In this document: in pieces, positions 22,515 through 33,053 of the stretch | Position numbering within the stretch: position 1 is the first letter of the stretch | Layout: every line of letters begins with the position of its first letter | Source: Aphelenchoides besseyi | Lineage: Eukaryota; Nematoda; Chromadorea; Rhabditida; Aphelenchoididae | Assembly (NCBI GenBank): GCA_024699855.1 | Contig: JAMPIQ010000002.1 | Span: 14,260,001-14,324,000 of the forward strand | Reading direction: 5' to 3' | Length of the DNA: 64,000 bases | The notes under the pieces: generated by a model | Database searches by the model: none | Told to the model about the DNA's origin: nothing | Seen by the model: the letters and a program-made list of their open reading frames with translations, nothing else | Position numbers and translations under genes: made by a program

Positions 22515-22920
22515 TACGCAAAAGAAAACAACATAACCATCGTTATTCCAAAGTAGTTACGTTCATTGCGTGAATACCTTTCATTCCAATTCTTTGTCTT
22601 TTTGACAAGAAATCACCGCGTATATTTTTGGGCGGAAATGAAACAATCACATTGAGTGCAATTACTCGGAATAATGAGACAAAAACCCCATGTGCGAAAT
22701 GAAGACCAAACAGCTAACAAGCAACCAACTCAACATAACGAAATCTAATTTAAGCAACAGTTTAATTAAGAGTGGAGATTATACTTTAACCAAACTATAA
22801 ACTTCAAATACGTTGATTGTCGAGTTAGTTTTATTAAAAAACAATTGGCGTGGCTGTAAGTACATGATTCTAAGTTAACTAGCCGTAATGAAATGGACGG
22901 AACTGGTGAGTGACTAGAAG
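22515..22920. other. Intergenic region
   Basis: AT-rich 400 bp between copy A and the unknown minus-strand gene. Nothing recognised. Confidence 0.45.
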
Positions 22921-23543
22921 TCAATGTTGCGTTGGAGTTTGTTTCGAAAAGGTTGAGCCCGTTGCTCCGCTCATTTGTACGCTGCTGCTACCCGCTGTGG
23001 TTGGTGAAATTGCCAAACCATATCCAACTCCCGTACCAACACTTCGATCATCGTTGCAATTAATGCGTTCCAACCATTCGCATATGTTTCTTTCTTTTTG
23101 CTGTCGACTTATTGACGAATTGTCGTTGCGATAACTCGACAGATATTTTCCCTGGGATTCACGTTTCCAAATGAATGATGGGGCTTCATGAATCCGTAGC
23201 AAACGAGAGTCTTTGAAAAACTGTGACAGCTCTAAAAATGAAGATAACCGTCGCTTTAACACGTCTATATTACCGGTCAGACTTTTGCTTGGACGTATTT
23301 TTGAATTCTGGTCTGTTGGACTTTCATACTGAGTGTCCATAATTGTTGAAGAGTTGAGGACTTCCGGCAATGATTGTTGAGAGCCCATTTGAACATCCAC
23401 GACCATTGTTTCTTGCTGAAAGAAAAAATAATGTCAACACGTTCTGTGTAATTGTCAACCTGTGGTTGAACTTGAAGCGACCACATCGACGATATTAAAG
23501 AGGGTCTAGAAGCGGTGTTATCTTTGATTCCCAACAAATCCAT
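22921..23543 (-). CDS. Uncharacterised protein, three exons
   Basis: ATG at 23543 and TGA at 22921 are linked by two short GT-AG introns that keep one frame (exon ends at 23460/23415 and near 23273). The protein of about 170 residues starts MDLLGIKDNTASRPSLISSM, has a central Gln/Ser-rich part with QETMVVDVQMGSQQSL, then a more conserved-looking helical block (LSQFFKDSRLLRIHEAPSFI ... RQQKERNICEWLERI) and a Gly/Ser/Thr-rich tail. No signal peptide, membrane segment or known motif was recognised. It lies between the two copies of the duplicated pseudogene and on the opposite strand. It could be a genuine small gene; function unknown. Confidence 0.5.
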
Positions 23544-23698
23544 AATTGCACTTGTGGATGTAATTGACTGGAAAAATTTGCTTTCACAATCAAAACTCAA
23601 GTTTCAGACTCACGGCTGAACACCAAGAACTTTTGCAATTCAGTTTATCTGAAGGACAAGCTCATAAGAAGAACGAAAGAGAGTGTAAATGTTTCAAG

Positions 23699-23843
23699 GA
23701 ACTCATTCCAATGACTTGTCCTGTAAACAAAAACTCTCAAATCACGTCGTAATTGAACGTCTCGTACAAAATAAACGCAGCACACTCTCAGGCGTTCAAT
23801 CGGCTAAAAGTCTACACGTTTATTCGACGAAGCCAACTTCAAC
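23699..23843 (+). repeat. Direct repeat, copy 2 (5' part of the segmental duplication)
   Basis: Same length (145 bp) as 21558-21702 and nearly identical. Similarity stops abruptly after TTCAAC at 23843 and resumes at 24989, so the second copy is interrupted. Confidence 0.85.
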
Positions 23844-24988
23844 GTTTCGGTTTGATGTCCTCAAATCACGCATCAGTTCGCCCGGCCGCGTATCTCGTGC
23901 ATCCCGCTAATTAGCATTTAGACATACGCCAGAAATACACTTGAAAGGAGAAGTCAATTCTTCGAGGTTGTAATTTCCGTTGAATAGAATACTGAAAACA
24001 AATTGGTAGGTTGCCAAACGGTTAGCACTACGATCAGAGCGACTGTGAACTTTCCGTTCCACGTAATCGCTTTTGTACTGTGAAGTAAATTCGAAAGTGA
24101 CAGACTCTAGAAATTACAAATGCATGAGGAAGAAGCACAAGCCATGTCGTTTAAGCTTTTTGCGACTTTTTCAACGAAATGATACGAAAAGAAGCTTCGA
24201 AATGATTGCAGTTCCAGTTCGGTCAAAATCGATTGGAGTTCTTCGGACATAAGTGTAAAGAAAATCGACAAATTTAAAATGAGAACGCGAAAATGCAACG
24301 GCCATTTGCGCGTCGAAGACTGAGAAACGGACAGTAGAAATTCGGAAAACGAGCGATACTGACGGTCGAGAAATAAACGAGCTGCTGCTCCGGACCGGAG
24401 GCGATGAATTAGTGTTTTCCCATCCGGCAATTTCACAAGCCGCCGTAGCAGTGGCCGAACGGTTAAATCGGTTTGTGGCAAAGATATCGAAAAACTACGT
24501 AATGTTTCTTGAAATGAAACAAAAAGATATTTCTTTCTATTGCTAATGAAAACATGCGATTCGGGATGTTTAGAAATTCGACTGTTTGGCGGCTTCTTTG
24601 CGACGAAAACATTGTCAACGTGCTAAGCTTAAGTTGGCTCCTAAGCAACTTCGAGCCGCTTGTGTTGATGAAAAGAGATTGTCACCTTCGAATATAACAG
24701 GAAAACATCTTGGCACAAAGTTTTTATTCGCTAGAACACAAAGGGACCTGCAATTAGCATTTCAGTTGATGCGATTCGAATGGGTTCGATTTCGTACTTT
24801 ATGCAAATATACCAAGACGTTGAAAGCCAACGGACAGTTTCGCAGTATGTTTGCGTCGAAAGTACTACGATAAATTGCAGCATACTTCTGAAATGAACAT
24901 GTTTCCGCAAAACGTCATTGAGTTGTTTGTTATGCGCGAGATTGGTTATCGACTGGTAGCACTTTTGCGTATAACGATTAGCTTTCAG
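23844..24988. mobile_element. Inserted sequence of about 1.1 kb splitting duplication copy 2
   Basis: Defined by comparison: copy 1 runs on with only about 11 extra bases from 21702 to 21714, whereas copy 2 carries 1,145 bp at this point. It contains a minus-strand open frame (24107-24481, 124 codons, no ATG at its start) and a basic plus-strand frame (24586-24873). Neither resembles a transposase I know. No terminal inverted repeats were evident at the two junctions. Calling it mobile is inference from the presence/absence pattern; the alternative is loss from copy 1. Confidence 0.4.
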
Positions 24989-25064
24989 CTTCCATAACCG
25001 ATAACTCGTCTTTAGGTTTCGTGATCGATTCACGACCATCAACTCGAGATTTCCAAAGTTTGGT

Positions 25065-25790
25065 ATGTTCAAATTCTCGCAAGAGATGATTCTACGTCGT
25101 CCGACAACCAAAGCAGTCAAAATCGAAATAATCCAAGAATCCACCCGGTGCAACAATCAGTTTTGATAACCTTCGATTTTTATCTGATATTATTTCTATT
25201 CGAGAAGAAACGGCTTGCAGGAAAGACATTTAAGCATTATGACTTGTTAGGTCTACGTTTTTCTTTAGTGCAGTTAAATCTACTGTCGACGATGTCATCA
25301 ATCTCTTGCCTGATAAATTCGCGACGATTGACTACCGGTTTGATAGAATGGACACCCAATTCAAGAGGATTTGCACTCAACTGTCAACGATCACTCAGAG
25401 CTTTGACAACGGGATTGACAAGCATAAGAAAAACGATATAGGAAGCTTAATAGAAAAATGTGCTTACAATTATCGTCACAGACAAACCCAAAATTGAAAT
25501 TCGAAAGAAACGCTTGTTTTTTAAGTACAAAAGACAAAGTGAGTATCATATTCACGGCAAAGTTCTGGTTCCCGAGTGCACAGTTTCAGTTAATGGTATG
25601 GAAAAATGAAAAAAGGTTGTTCGAAAGTGTGCAAGATACGCGGAACACTTGGAGATCGGCAAAAAGAACATTGTAAAGTATGCGTTCGCTCTTCGAATAA
25701 ACTCGGATGTCAAAGAAGAGTTTCGAGAATACGCCAAAAAAGTCATGAATGTCGTTCTCGCGATTAATGTACTCGATGTGAACAAGTTAA
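25065..25790 (+). pseudogene. Degenerate gene, copy B (paralogue of 21789-22514)
   Basis: It starts MFKFSQEMILRRP at an ATG equivalent to that of copy A. The middle reads KFATIDYRFDRMDTQFKRI, then DKHKKNDIGSLIEKCAYNYR, clearly matching copy A (KYKKDNIGSLIERCAQGYF). One base is missing near 25485-25495 (CAAACCC against CAATACCC), which shifts the frame. The end of the intron and the stretch holding EWDVCSLETE are deleted, removing a putative catalytic acid. A TGA stands at 25607-25609, the same codon position as the TAG of copy A. The old frame then continues (KCARYAEHLEIGKKNIVKYA ... EFREYAKKVMN). Pseudogene. Confidence 0.6.
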
Positions 25791-26722
25791 GATCTTCAGT
25801 CCGAACGAATACAAAAGTGAACGTGTCGTCTGTGAAGGCAGAAGGGAGGCGGACTGAGTTTGGCCGATTAAGAACAGTACGTTACTTGATTGCTTCAACA
25901 CTTTTCATTACCATCTTCCGTCTTTTTGAAAGCGTGTTGAAACAACGTAAAAATGATTTTACGCTCAGATGTTTCAAGGTTCAAGTTCGTCGCGTGAAGC
26001 TGAAGATGAATTCGATGGAAAATTCATATTGACATCGATTAAAAGCTAATGAACTTCGTTTCATGTTTGCAACAATGCAGTGGACTGAGAAGCTACTAGT
26101 TGAGAAAAGAACACGAAAAATGCCCAAACATTTCTCTGAAAAACTCAAATTCAACGAGTGGGTTTGTAGGACAAAAGGTTGGCAATGCAAGTGAACTTTT
26201 GCATATTTTCCCTTGTCTGCCTTCCTTGTTCCAACTGCTGACGCTCGTCGGATTCAAATGTCCGCTCGTTTTGCTCCACTTCGCCTTTGGGTTTTGCATG
26301 AAATGTCCATTCGAACTCTCAAGCGTTTGAAGTATGGCTTTTGCGCATGGCCGTCTCCTCCAACTTTTCGAGTCGTCCTGCTACCTCCCGACGAACAACA
26401 ACACTCAAAAAATGTTGACTCATTTGGTGCAATTTGCCAATAAACCATGAACAACATTCATTATGCTCAGCGGAAATGGCAATTTAAATGTCAGGCATTC
26501 GAAGACAAGTAAGCGGTTGTAAGCCCACAAGCCACGTCACTTCTCATCTAATCGCTTCGATTAACCGCATGAGCAACTTGACACGTGTTTTGTTGACTGC
26601 AATTACCAAAACTCGTATATTACTCAGCAAAATACGCAAATTCCATGAAACATTTCTTAACCAACCTTCCAACTAAAAGAGCAAACTCAGAAATGCATAG
26701 AATGTTTAATCTCATTTGACCG
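25791..26722. other. Intergenic region
   Basis: About 930 bp between copy B and the degenerin. Several open frames are present on both strands but none has family resemblance. It should include the degenerin promoter. Confidence 0.45.
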
Positions 26723-29691
26723 ATGTCAAAAGAAGTGCGAAGGTTCGAAGTCACCAGTGACTCAATTTCCATGTTTCGATCTACGAAAGAGCGGAATGAT
26801 GACGACTACATACGTCAGGTTTACGGTGATTCCTTCGACTGGTTCTGGAAGGTGAGAGCGGACGATTGATGGCATAACATTTATAATTGCAGTCCGATGA
26901 GAATTTGCGTTTTATGACCGAACGCGAATACTGGAGGAGTTTGGAGCAAAAGGAAACTCGATCGTTCGAACGAAGTACCGAGTTAACAAGCGTCTTTGAC
27001 ACTAACACTGACTCGTCCATTCAAGTAACTAGTTTCGTGTGTTAATCGATGTTATCATTCAGTGTGATTTGGTAACTGGAGAATTCGATCCAAAAGCTTT
27101 ACCGTATAAAAAATACGTAGAATGGCATTTGCGACGATTTTGTTACAAAACTTCAGCGCATGGAATCCCACAGATCGGTCAAGCAAAGAACAAACTCTAC
27201 AGGTCAGAAGGTAATGTGAAATGAAAACGAATGGAAAGGTTTCAGAATTACTTGGATCTTGCTGTTCGTATGTTGCATGATTATGTTGTACTACAACGCA
27301 AAGAGTGTAATCGAAAAGTACAATCGAAATGAGAAAATTGTGGATATCGAATTAAAGTTTGGTTCGAACTATACAGTTTTCTGCTGCAAACAAATTGATT
27401 CGTTTAGATACTGCTGCTTTTCCTGCCATCACAATCTGCAATTTGAATCCGTACAAAGCAAGTATGACCAAAGATGTTGAGTTGATTAAGCGAACTGTGA
27501 GATATTTCATTCGAAGTTAACTAACGGTCATTTGTAGCTTTCTGCTTTTGATGGTGCAATGAATAAAGCGGGAGTTGTTGATGAAGAAAGAAGTGAACGA
27601 GTTCGTCGAATGGTGGAACGAGACTTGAACGTTTCGTCGGTTTTTGAACCCGGTTATTCCAAATGCTATTGCGAAGATTTGCACGAAGAAGTTGGGGAGA
27701 TCGACGATGTTGTTGAAGAAAAAGGTGAATGTCAAGGCGATCGTTTCAAATGGGATCGACCAGAGGAGACGGATACGAAATGCATTTGCGCCTTTGATCG
27801 ATCAACAAACGGTAGCTGAATGTGATTCAGATTAGTACTTAAACTCGATATTCAGACGCATGGCCTTGTTATCCAGCAGAGAAGTGGAGTCGACAAAGTT
27901 GTGACCGGTGTGATGCTCGAGCGTTTTGTAAAAAATGTATCTGCAGCCTTCTATCTCGTTTGATAGTTTTGCATTTCAGCCGTTGAGGCCGATGAAAAGA
28001 CTACGAATCAACCGTGTATTTGTGCACCGTCCGGCGATTTCTGTATGGCTTATGACGGAGTTTCGGCCATTCTCGAGATCTGGAAGTACTTGAATGGAGA
28101 ACCACAGGTAGAAGAAGCTGAGTTTGTTGAAGCGATGGGTTTCACCGGAATGACAGATGAAGTCGCAATTGTTACAAAGGCCAAAGGTAATACGAATTTA
28201 CGTTAGTTTTAAATTTGGTCGCAGAAAACTTGATCTTTGCAATGTCTGCTCTATCGATGCAAGAACGAATGTTGTTATCGAACAGTAAACGCGAACTCAT
28301 ACACAAATGTTCGTTTAATGGAAAAGCTTGTGATATCGACAAGTTACTGCTATGTTAAGATCTTTCATGCGTTTTATGTTTAGCGACTTTTTGACTCACG
28401 TTGATCCGATTTTTGGTTCATGTTTTACTTATAATCACGATCGTAATACGACATTGAGCAGCGTACGAGCAGGTCCAATGTATGGGCTACGAATGTTGGT
28501 TTATGTTAATGCTTCGGGTAAACGAAAATAGCAAACAACAAGGAATTTGTTTAGAATACATGCCGACCACAGAGGCAACGGGAGTTCGTTTGACGATTCA
28601 CGATCAAGCGGAATTTCCGTTTCCAGGTACCGAAATATGATTCATTTTACGGCACATTGTTTTTAGACACTTTTGGCTTTTCAGCACCGACTGGATTCGT
28701 TTCATCGTTTGGTCTTAGATTGGTTAGTTCATGTAGTTTTCATGCTTAAGCTTTTAATTCGTTGCAGCGTCGAATGACTCGTTTGCCTACTCGAACTGTC
28801 AGAGTCACAGACAACGGTAACGAGCTACATATCTAAACCCATTGATTCTTTAGATGAACCGCAAGAAAACAAATTTCAAGCCGATTGCGTGGTCGATGCA
28901 ACAACGGACAATTACATCTATCGAAACTACGTGTATTCGGTTGAAGGCTGTTACAGGTATCTTCATTTGCTGGGATATTGGTTTTCAATTGACTTTTAGA
29001 TCGTGTTTTCAGCATATGGTTTTGAAAGCATGCAAATGTGGCGATCCACGATTTCCGGTCCCGAGAAAGTACGTTCATTGTCGAGCTGCTGACTCTGCTG
29101 CTCGTAAGTTTGAGACTTTTTCTTTCAAATCAAATTGGTAAAGGAAAATGTTTGGACGAGAAATTTAATGAACTAGGCGGACATCAAGGTTCTATGCCCT
29201 GTAAATGTCAACAACCTTGTAAACAATCGCTCTATTCTGTGACCTATTCGCCGGCACGATGGCCGAGTAAATCGCTTCAAATACAACTCGGATCGTGTAA
29301 TGCAACACCAGCCGAATGTACTTTGCATTACAAGTAGACGTTGAATTGATTGCTACGTGCAGATAACAAAACTTCCAGAAATAATGGAGCCATGATCGAA
29401 GTGTTCTACGAACAACTCAACTTTGAACTTCTAACTGAATCCGAAGCCTATGGAGTGAGTCGATTATGTTTCATTTCTAACGTCTTTTAGTTGGTCAATC
29501 TGCTCGCAGATTTCGGTGGTCAATTGGTATTGTTAGCGTTAAATTTGTTGATCACTACGACGATTTAGGGTCTTTGGTGTGGAATCTCTTTTCTCACTTG
29601 TTGCGAGTTCGTGTTCCTGATCCTGGAGATGATCTACATTTCAATTCAACATCGAATACTCGTTTACCGACAATCGCACGATAATACGTGA
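26723..29691 (+). CDS. Degenerin / DEG-ENaC cation channel subunit (MEC-4/UNC-8-like)
   Basis: About a dozen exons from the ATG at 26723 to the TGA at 29691. The cytoplasmic N-terminus has the His-Gly gating motif ([17 protein letters not shown]). M1 follows ([17 protein letters not shown]), then the [13 protein letters not shown] motif. The extracellular domain has many cysteines and nematode degenerin landmarks: [60 protein letters not shown] and [17 protein letters not shown]. Before M2 is [20 protein letters not shown] sequence, with Ala at the site where toxic gain-of-function changes occur in MEC-4. M2 ([20 protein letters not shown]) carries the GxS selectivity filter as G-I-S. It would form sodium-permeable, amiloride-sensitive trimers in neurons or muscle, possibly mechanosensory. 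Exact orthology to MEC-4, DEG-1, DEL-1 or UNC-8 was not resolved. Confidence 0.92.
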
Positions 29692-29697
29692 AATAAA
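29692..29697 (+). terminator. AATAAA directly after the degenerin stop
   Basis: The hexamer begins at the base after the TGA. If used, the 3' UTR would be only about 15-25 nt. Confidence 0.4.
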
Positions 29698-30128
29698 TCG
29701 ACCTTTCAATTAAAATGATCTGTTGTACTTATGATCGATTACGCAAAAACAAATGTGATTTAGAAGAGCCCAATGAGTTTATGAGACAACTTCACAGCGC
29801 CACTACCTTTTGATGTTCGTTCTCTCCACGAAAGTTTGTTGGTGGCCAATCGTGTTCGGTCAGTGCTCTTGCGACGTAGTTCGATTTGCAGTTTGCCCAT
29901 TTGTTGGAGTTTTCGCGCCGTTGTTCTTCCTGTCACCTTTTAATCACTAGCCATTTCCAACGAATCTGATTGAACTGTCGATCACAAACCCTCGAGAGGC
30001 GTCGTGTCTTCGAACTTCCATTCTTGAAAACAGTTTTCTTTGTCTTTCGTAGTTCGAATTATTTTCGATTCATTGTCTTCTGGTCCGAGATTCTTTGTTT
30101 TTTATTTTGATTTCAGTTGGTCGGTAAG
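29698..30128. other. Intergenic region / ETF-beta promoter
   Basis: About 430 bp upstream of ETF-beta. A TTTTGATTTCAG at 30104-30115 looks like a splice acceptor just before the start codon, so a noncoding first exon or a trans-splice site may lie here. Confidence 0.45.
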
Positions 30129-31022
30129 ATGCGAATCCTCGTTGGTGTGAAGCGGGTGATCGACTACGCCGTCAAGATTCGTGTCAAGCCGGACAAGAGC
30201 GGTGTGATCAAGGACAACGTGCCGCATTCAATGAACCCATTCGACGAGATCGCATTGGAAGAAGCGGTGCGTCTCAAGGAAAAGACAAAAGGCGCCGAGT
30301 TCAACGTGACCGCTGTGACCGTTGGAACTGCCAAAGCACAGGTACGAACTGCTGACTCTTTCGCTCAAACTTCGACTTCAGGAAACTCTTCGTACGGCGT
30401 TAGCAAAAGGAGCCGACAACGCGATTCATATCGAAATCGACGACAAGTCGGAACAACAAATCGAGCCGCTACACGTTGCAAAAGCGTTGGCAAAAATCGC
30501 TAAAGATGAAAAGTTCGATGCGGTTTTCGTTGGAAAGCAGGTTCGTTAACAACTTTTTTTCGTTTAATTTTGAGTTTAGGCAATTGACGACGACGCCAAT
30601 CAAACGGCGCAGCTGATTGCCGGCTTCTTGGATTGGCCGCAAGCAACGTTCGCAAGCAAAGTTCAAGTCGAGGATGGAAAATTGACGGTAACACGCGAAA
30701 TTGATGGTGGACTGGAGACCGTCAAAGTCAAATTACCAGCGGTTGTGTCGGCCGATCTTCGTTTGAACGAACCTCGTTACGCCACATTGCCCAACATCAT
30801 GAAAGCGAAGAAGAAACCGTTGACCAAGAAATCGCTGGCCGATTTGGGAGTTGAGTTGAAGCCACAAACACAAGTTCTAGAGGTTGGTTATTTGCATATT
30901 TTTATGCGATTCTATTCGTTTTTCTTCAGGTGTCTGAACCTCCGGTCCGTCAAGCTGGTGGTTTTGTTAAAGATGTTCCGGAGTTAGTGCAGAAACTACG
31001 CGAAAAAGGAGTGATCGCGTAG
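30129..31022 (+). CDS. ETFB: Electron transfer flavoprotein subunit beta
   Basis: Four exons, ATG at 30129, TAG at 31022. The start [20 protein letters not shown] and [19 protein letters not shown] are highly typical. [20 protein letters not shown] binds the AMP/FAD side, and the family signature region is seen in [20 protein letters not shown] and [20 protein letters not shown]; the latter is the recognition loop that docks on acyl-CoA dehydrogenases. With ETF-alpha it carries electrons from mitochondrial dehydrogenases to ETF-ubiquinone oxidoreductase in the matrix. ETF-beta has no strong cleaved presequence in animals, and none is seen here. Normal length (about 250 residues), ending EKGVIA. 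It shares mitochondrial lysine and fatty-acid catabolism with ALDH7A1, though the two are not adjacent. Confidence 0.96.
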
Positions 31023-31167
31023 ATTGTTTGTATTTAACTTGTGATGATTACTTGTGCCTTTTGTTCTCGCCATCTGTTCAATCTCAAAACGGATATTTTT
31101 ATACTTTTATCTACTGGTCGATTGTCTCTTCTACTCAATCAAACTCATAGGATTCTGTAGCATAGAA

Positions 31168-31173
31168 AATAAA
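31168..31173 (+). terminator. Putative poly(A) signal of ETF-beta
   Basis: AATAAA about 145 nt past the stop and about 110 nt before the next start codon, so the two neighbouring genes are probably separate transcripts or a tight pair. Confidence 0.5.
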
Positions 31174-31280
31174 GTTCTTAATAGTCGTTTTTGTTCGAAA
31201 TCAACTGCCGGTTATGTAACCGAATCTCATTATCTTTGCAGTTTGTTTGCTTTCTTTAGCTTTAACTGGTTGCTTCTAGA

Positions 31281-31954
31281 ATGCGGCTAGTTTTCGTTGC
31301 TCTCAGCGTCTTGTCGGTTTTGGCTATCAGTCAAGCCGATATCAACTTCGATGAAGTAGGGAGTTGATTTTTGTTGGTTGTTTTACGTTGCGTTAATTTC
31401 AGCAAAAACCGCTTTTGGATTCAGCACGTATTCTTGCCCTCAAAACAGGGCTCAGTCAGTACGCCATCGAAGGAATGGACTTCGTATTCGAGTACAGTTT
31501 GTTCAACACCGGTGATCGTACCGCATTGAAAGTTTCGTTGGACGATCGCCATTCGTTTCCCACTCAAGCGTTCGAAGTGATCAAAGGTCTTCTGCAAGTT
31601 CGATGGGAAAAGATTCCGCCCGGTGCCAACGTCACCCACTCGGTTGTCATTCGACCACGCAACTACGGAGTCTTCAATCACACTGCCGCTCAAGTCACCT
31701 ACTATCCAAAGGAAGATGCCAAAGAAGTTCGCGTCGGTTATACAACGGCTCCGGGAGAAGGACACATTTATCGTCTTCGTGACTACGAACGACGTTTCAG
31801 TTCGAAATGGTTCGTGTGGGTTGTCTTCTTCCTGATGACTTTGCCAACTACCGCTGTTCCTTTCGCAATTTGGTGGCAATTGCGAAACAAATACCCGGGA
31901 TCGAACGTGAGTGCCGCACCAGTGGTTGAGAAGGTGGCCAAAAAAGTCAAATAG
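31281..31954 (+). CDS. SSR2: Translocon-associated protein subunit beta (TRAP-beta / SSR2)
   Basis: Two exons, 31281-31355 and 31403-31954. Signal peptide MRLVFVALSVLSVLAISQA, then a lumenal beta-sandwich (ARILALKTGLSQYAIEGMDF, VFEYSLFNTGDRTALKVSL). Two N-glycosylation sequons (NVT and NHT) fall in the lumenal part. A single transmembrane helix (WFVWVVFFLMTLPTTAVPFAI) precedes a short basic cytosolic tail ending EKVAKKVK, an ER-retention-like end. The protein sits in the ER membrane beside the Sec61 channel and helps insertion of some secretory proteins. Length and layout are normal for the family. It starts 258 bp after the ETF-beta stop on the same strand. Confidence 0.95.
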
Positions 31955-32154
31955 GCAACTTTATTCTTGGGTATTTCATAGCGTTGCAATTTGAGTCGAA
32001 CGTTTTTGTTTACAAAACGTTTAATCACTTTTCTGTCTAATAAGTTATTCTTGCTGCCTTCTTCCTCTCTCTATAAGGCCTTTTTATTTTAACTGATCAA
32101 TTGAACGTGCAACTCTAAACGTCTTGATTGTTTTCGTTGTTGTGTTAATGGGTG

Positions 32155-32160
32155 AATAAA
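32155..32160 (+). terminator. Putative poly(A) signal of TRAP-beta
   Basis: AATAAA about 200 nt past the stop codon. Confidence 0.5.
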
Positions 32161-33053
32161 AACAAAATACGATCGTACGCTTGTAAGGTAAATAGATTGG
32201 CAACTAATGGAATTGAAGTTAAATAAATTGTTTCGTTTCAATAGATTACTTGTCGTCGTGATGTCGGCTCAGAACACCGTTTGCAGAAGTTTGTTGGGAG
32301 CTGATTGCTACGAATTGTTCCATGGGTTTGTATTAGAGTTTGATGGCATATCATGGTCACGCACTACTGAATCGAGGAAACCCGAGGAGTATTTGGTGCT
32401 TGACAGTGTAAGTCATGTTTCAAGGTCGAACTTTTGTCGTCATTGCAATTCGCCGTCCAGTGAATAGATCGACGGTTCGAAAAAGGCGTAGGGTTTGTTG
32501 TGCAAAGAGATCTGGTCATTTCGTTGTTTCTATTATTTGAATCACTAGTCCAAAAGGCCACCAAAATGAAGGTAATTTCGAGTGTTGTGAGTACGATATG
32601 ATCTTGGCTGCGCCGACTCGTTTCTTCGGTCAACTTGCGACGCGGCAGTTTTCGTTCACTCGAAACACTAAATGAAATGTCAAGTAACATGGCGATGATC
32701 TTTCTTTCGATAACACAACCGGGCATCAGTGACTGCTTTGTCGTCTATTTTCTCAGCCGACTGTTGGGTTTTGTTTGTCCCACGCTTTTTCGTCCCATCG
32801 ATGAAGAAGCAATTTAGATTTTTCGCTTAACACCTTCGGATCAAAAAGACGAATGTGGGTGTTGAAGGATGGGGATTTTTTACCAAATCAATGAATAGTG
32901 CAGTTTAAAGCGTGTCGCTTTGTCTGGAAGCTCATCGAACAACAGAGAGAGTATCTGAGCATACAACTCTCAATGTTCTTCGACTTCATTTACTAAGCAA
33001 CAAACAATTTCAGGTATTGTAGACGTTTGTTGTCTGCTGGATTGGATTCAATT
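32161..33053. other. Intergenic region
   Basis: About 890 bp. A short frame at 32262-32405 (MSAQNTVCRSLLGADCYELF...) ends at a possible donor (GTAAGTC) but no second exon could be matched, so it is not called as a gene. The right end has a splice-acceptor-like TTTCAG at 33008-33013 shortly before the PPTase start codon. Confidence 0.4.

Noticed and set aside
24107..24481. 124-codon minus frame inside the inserted sequence
   Set aside because: It begins without an ATG or a convincing acceptor and matches nothing I know; kept only as a note on the insertion.
32262..32405. Short frame MSAQNTVCRSLLGADCYELF... ending at a donor-like GTAAGT
   Set aside because: No second exon could be joined in frame, so it is not supported as a gene.
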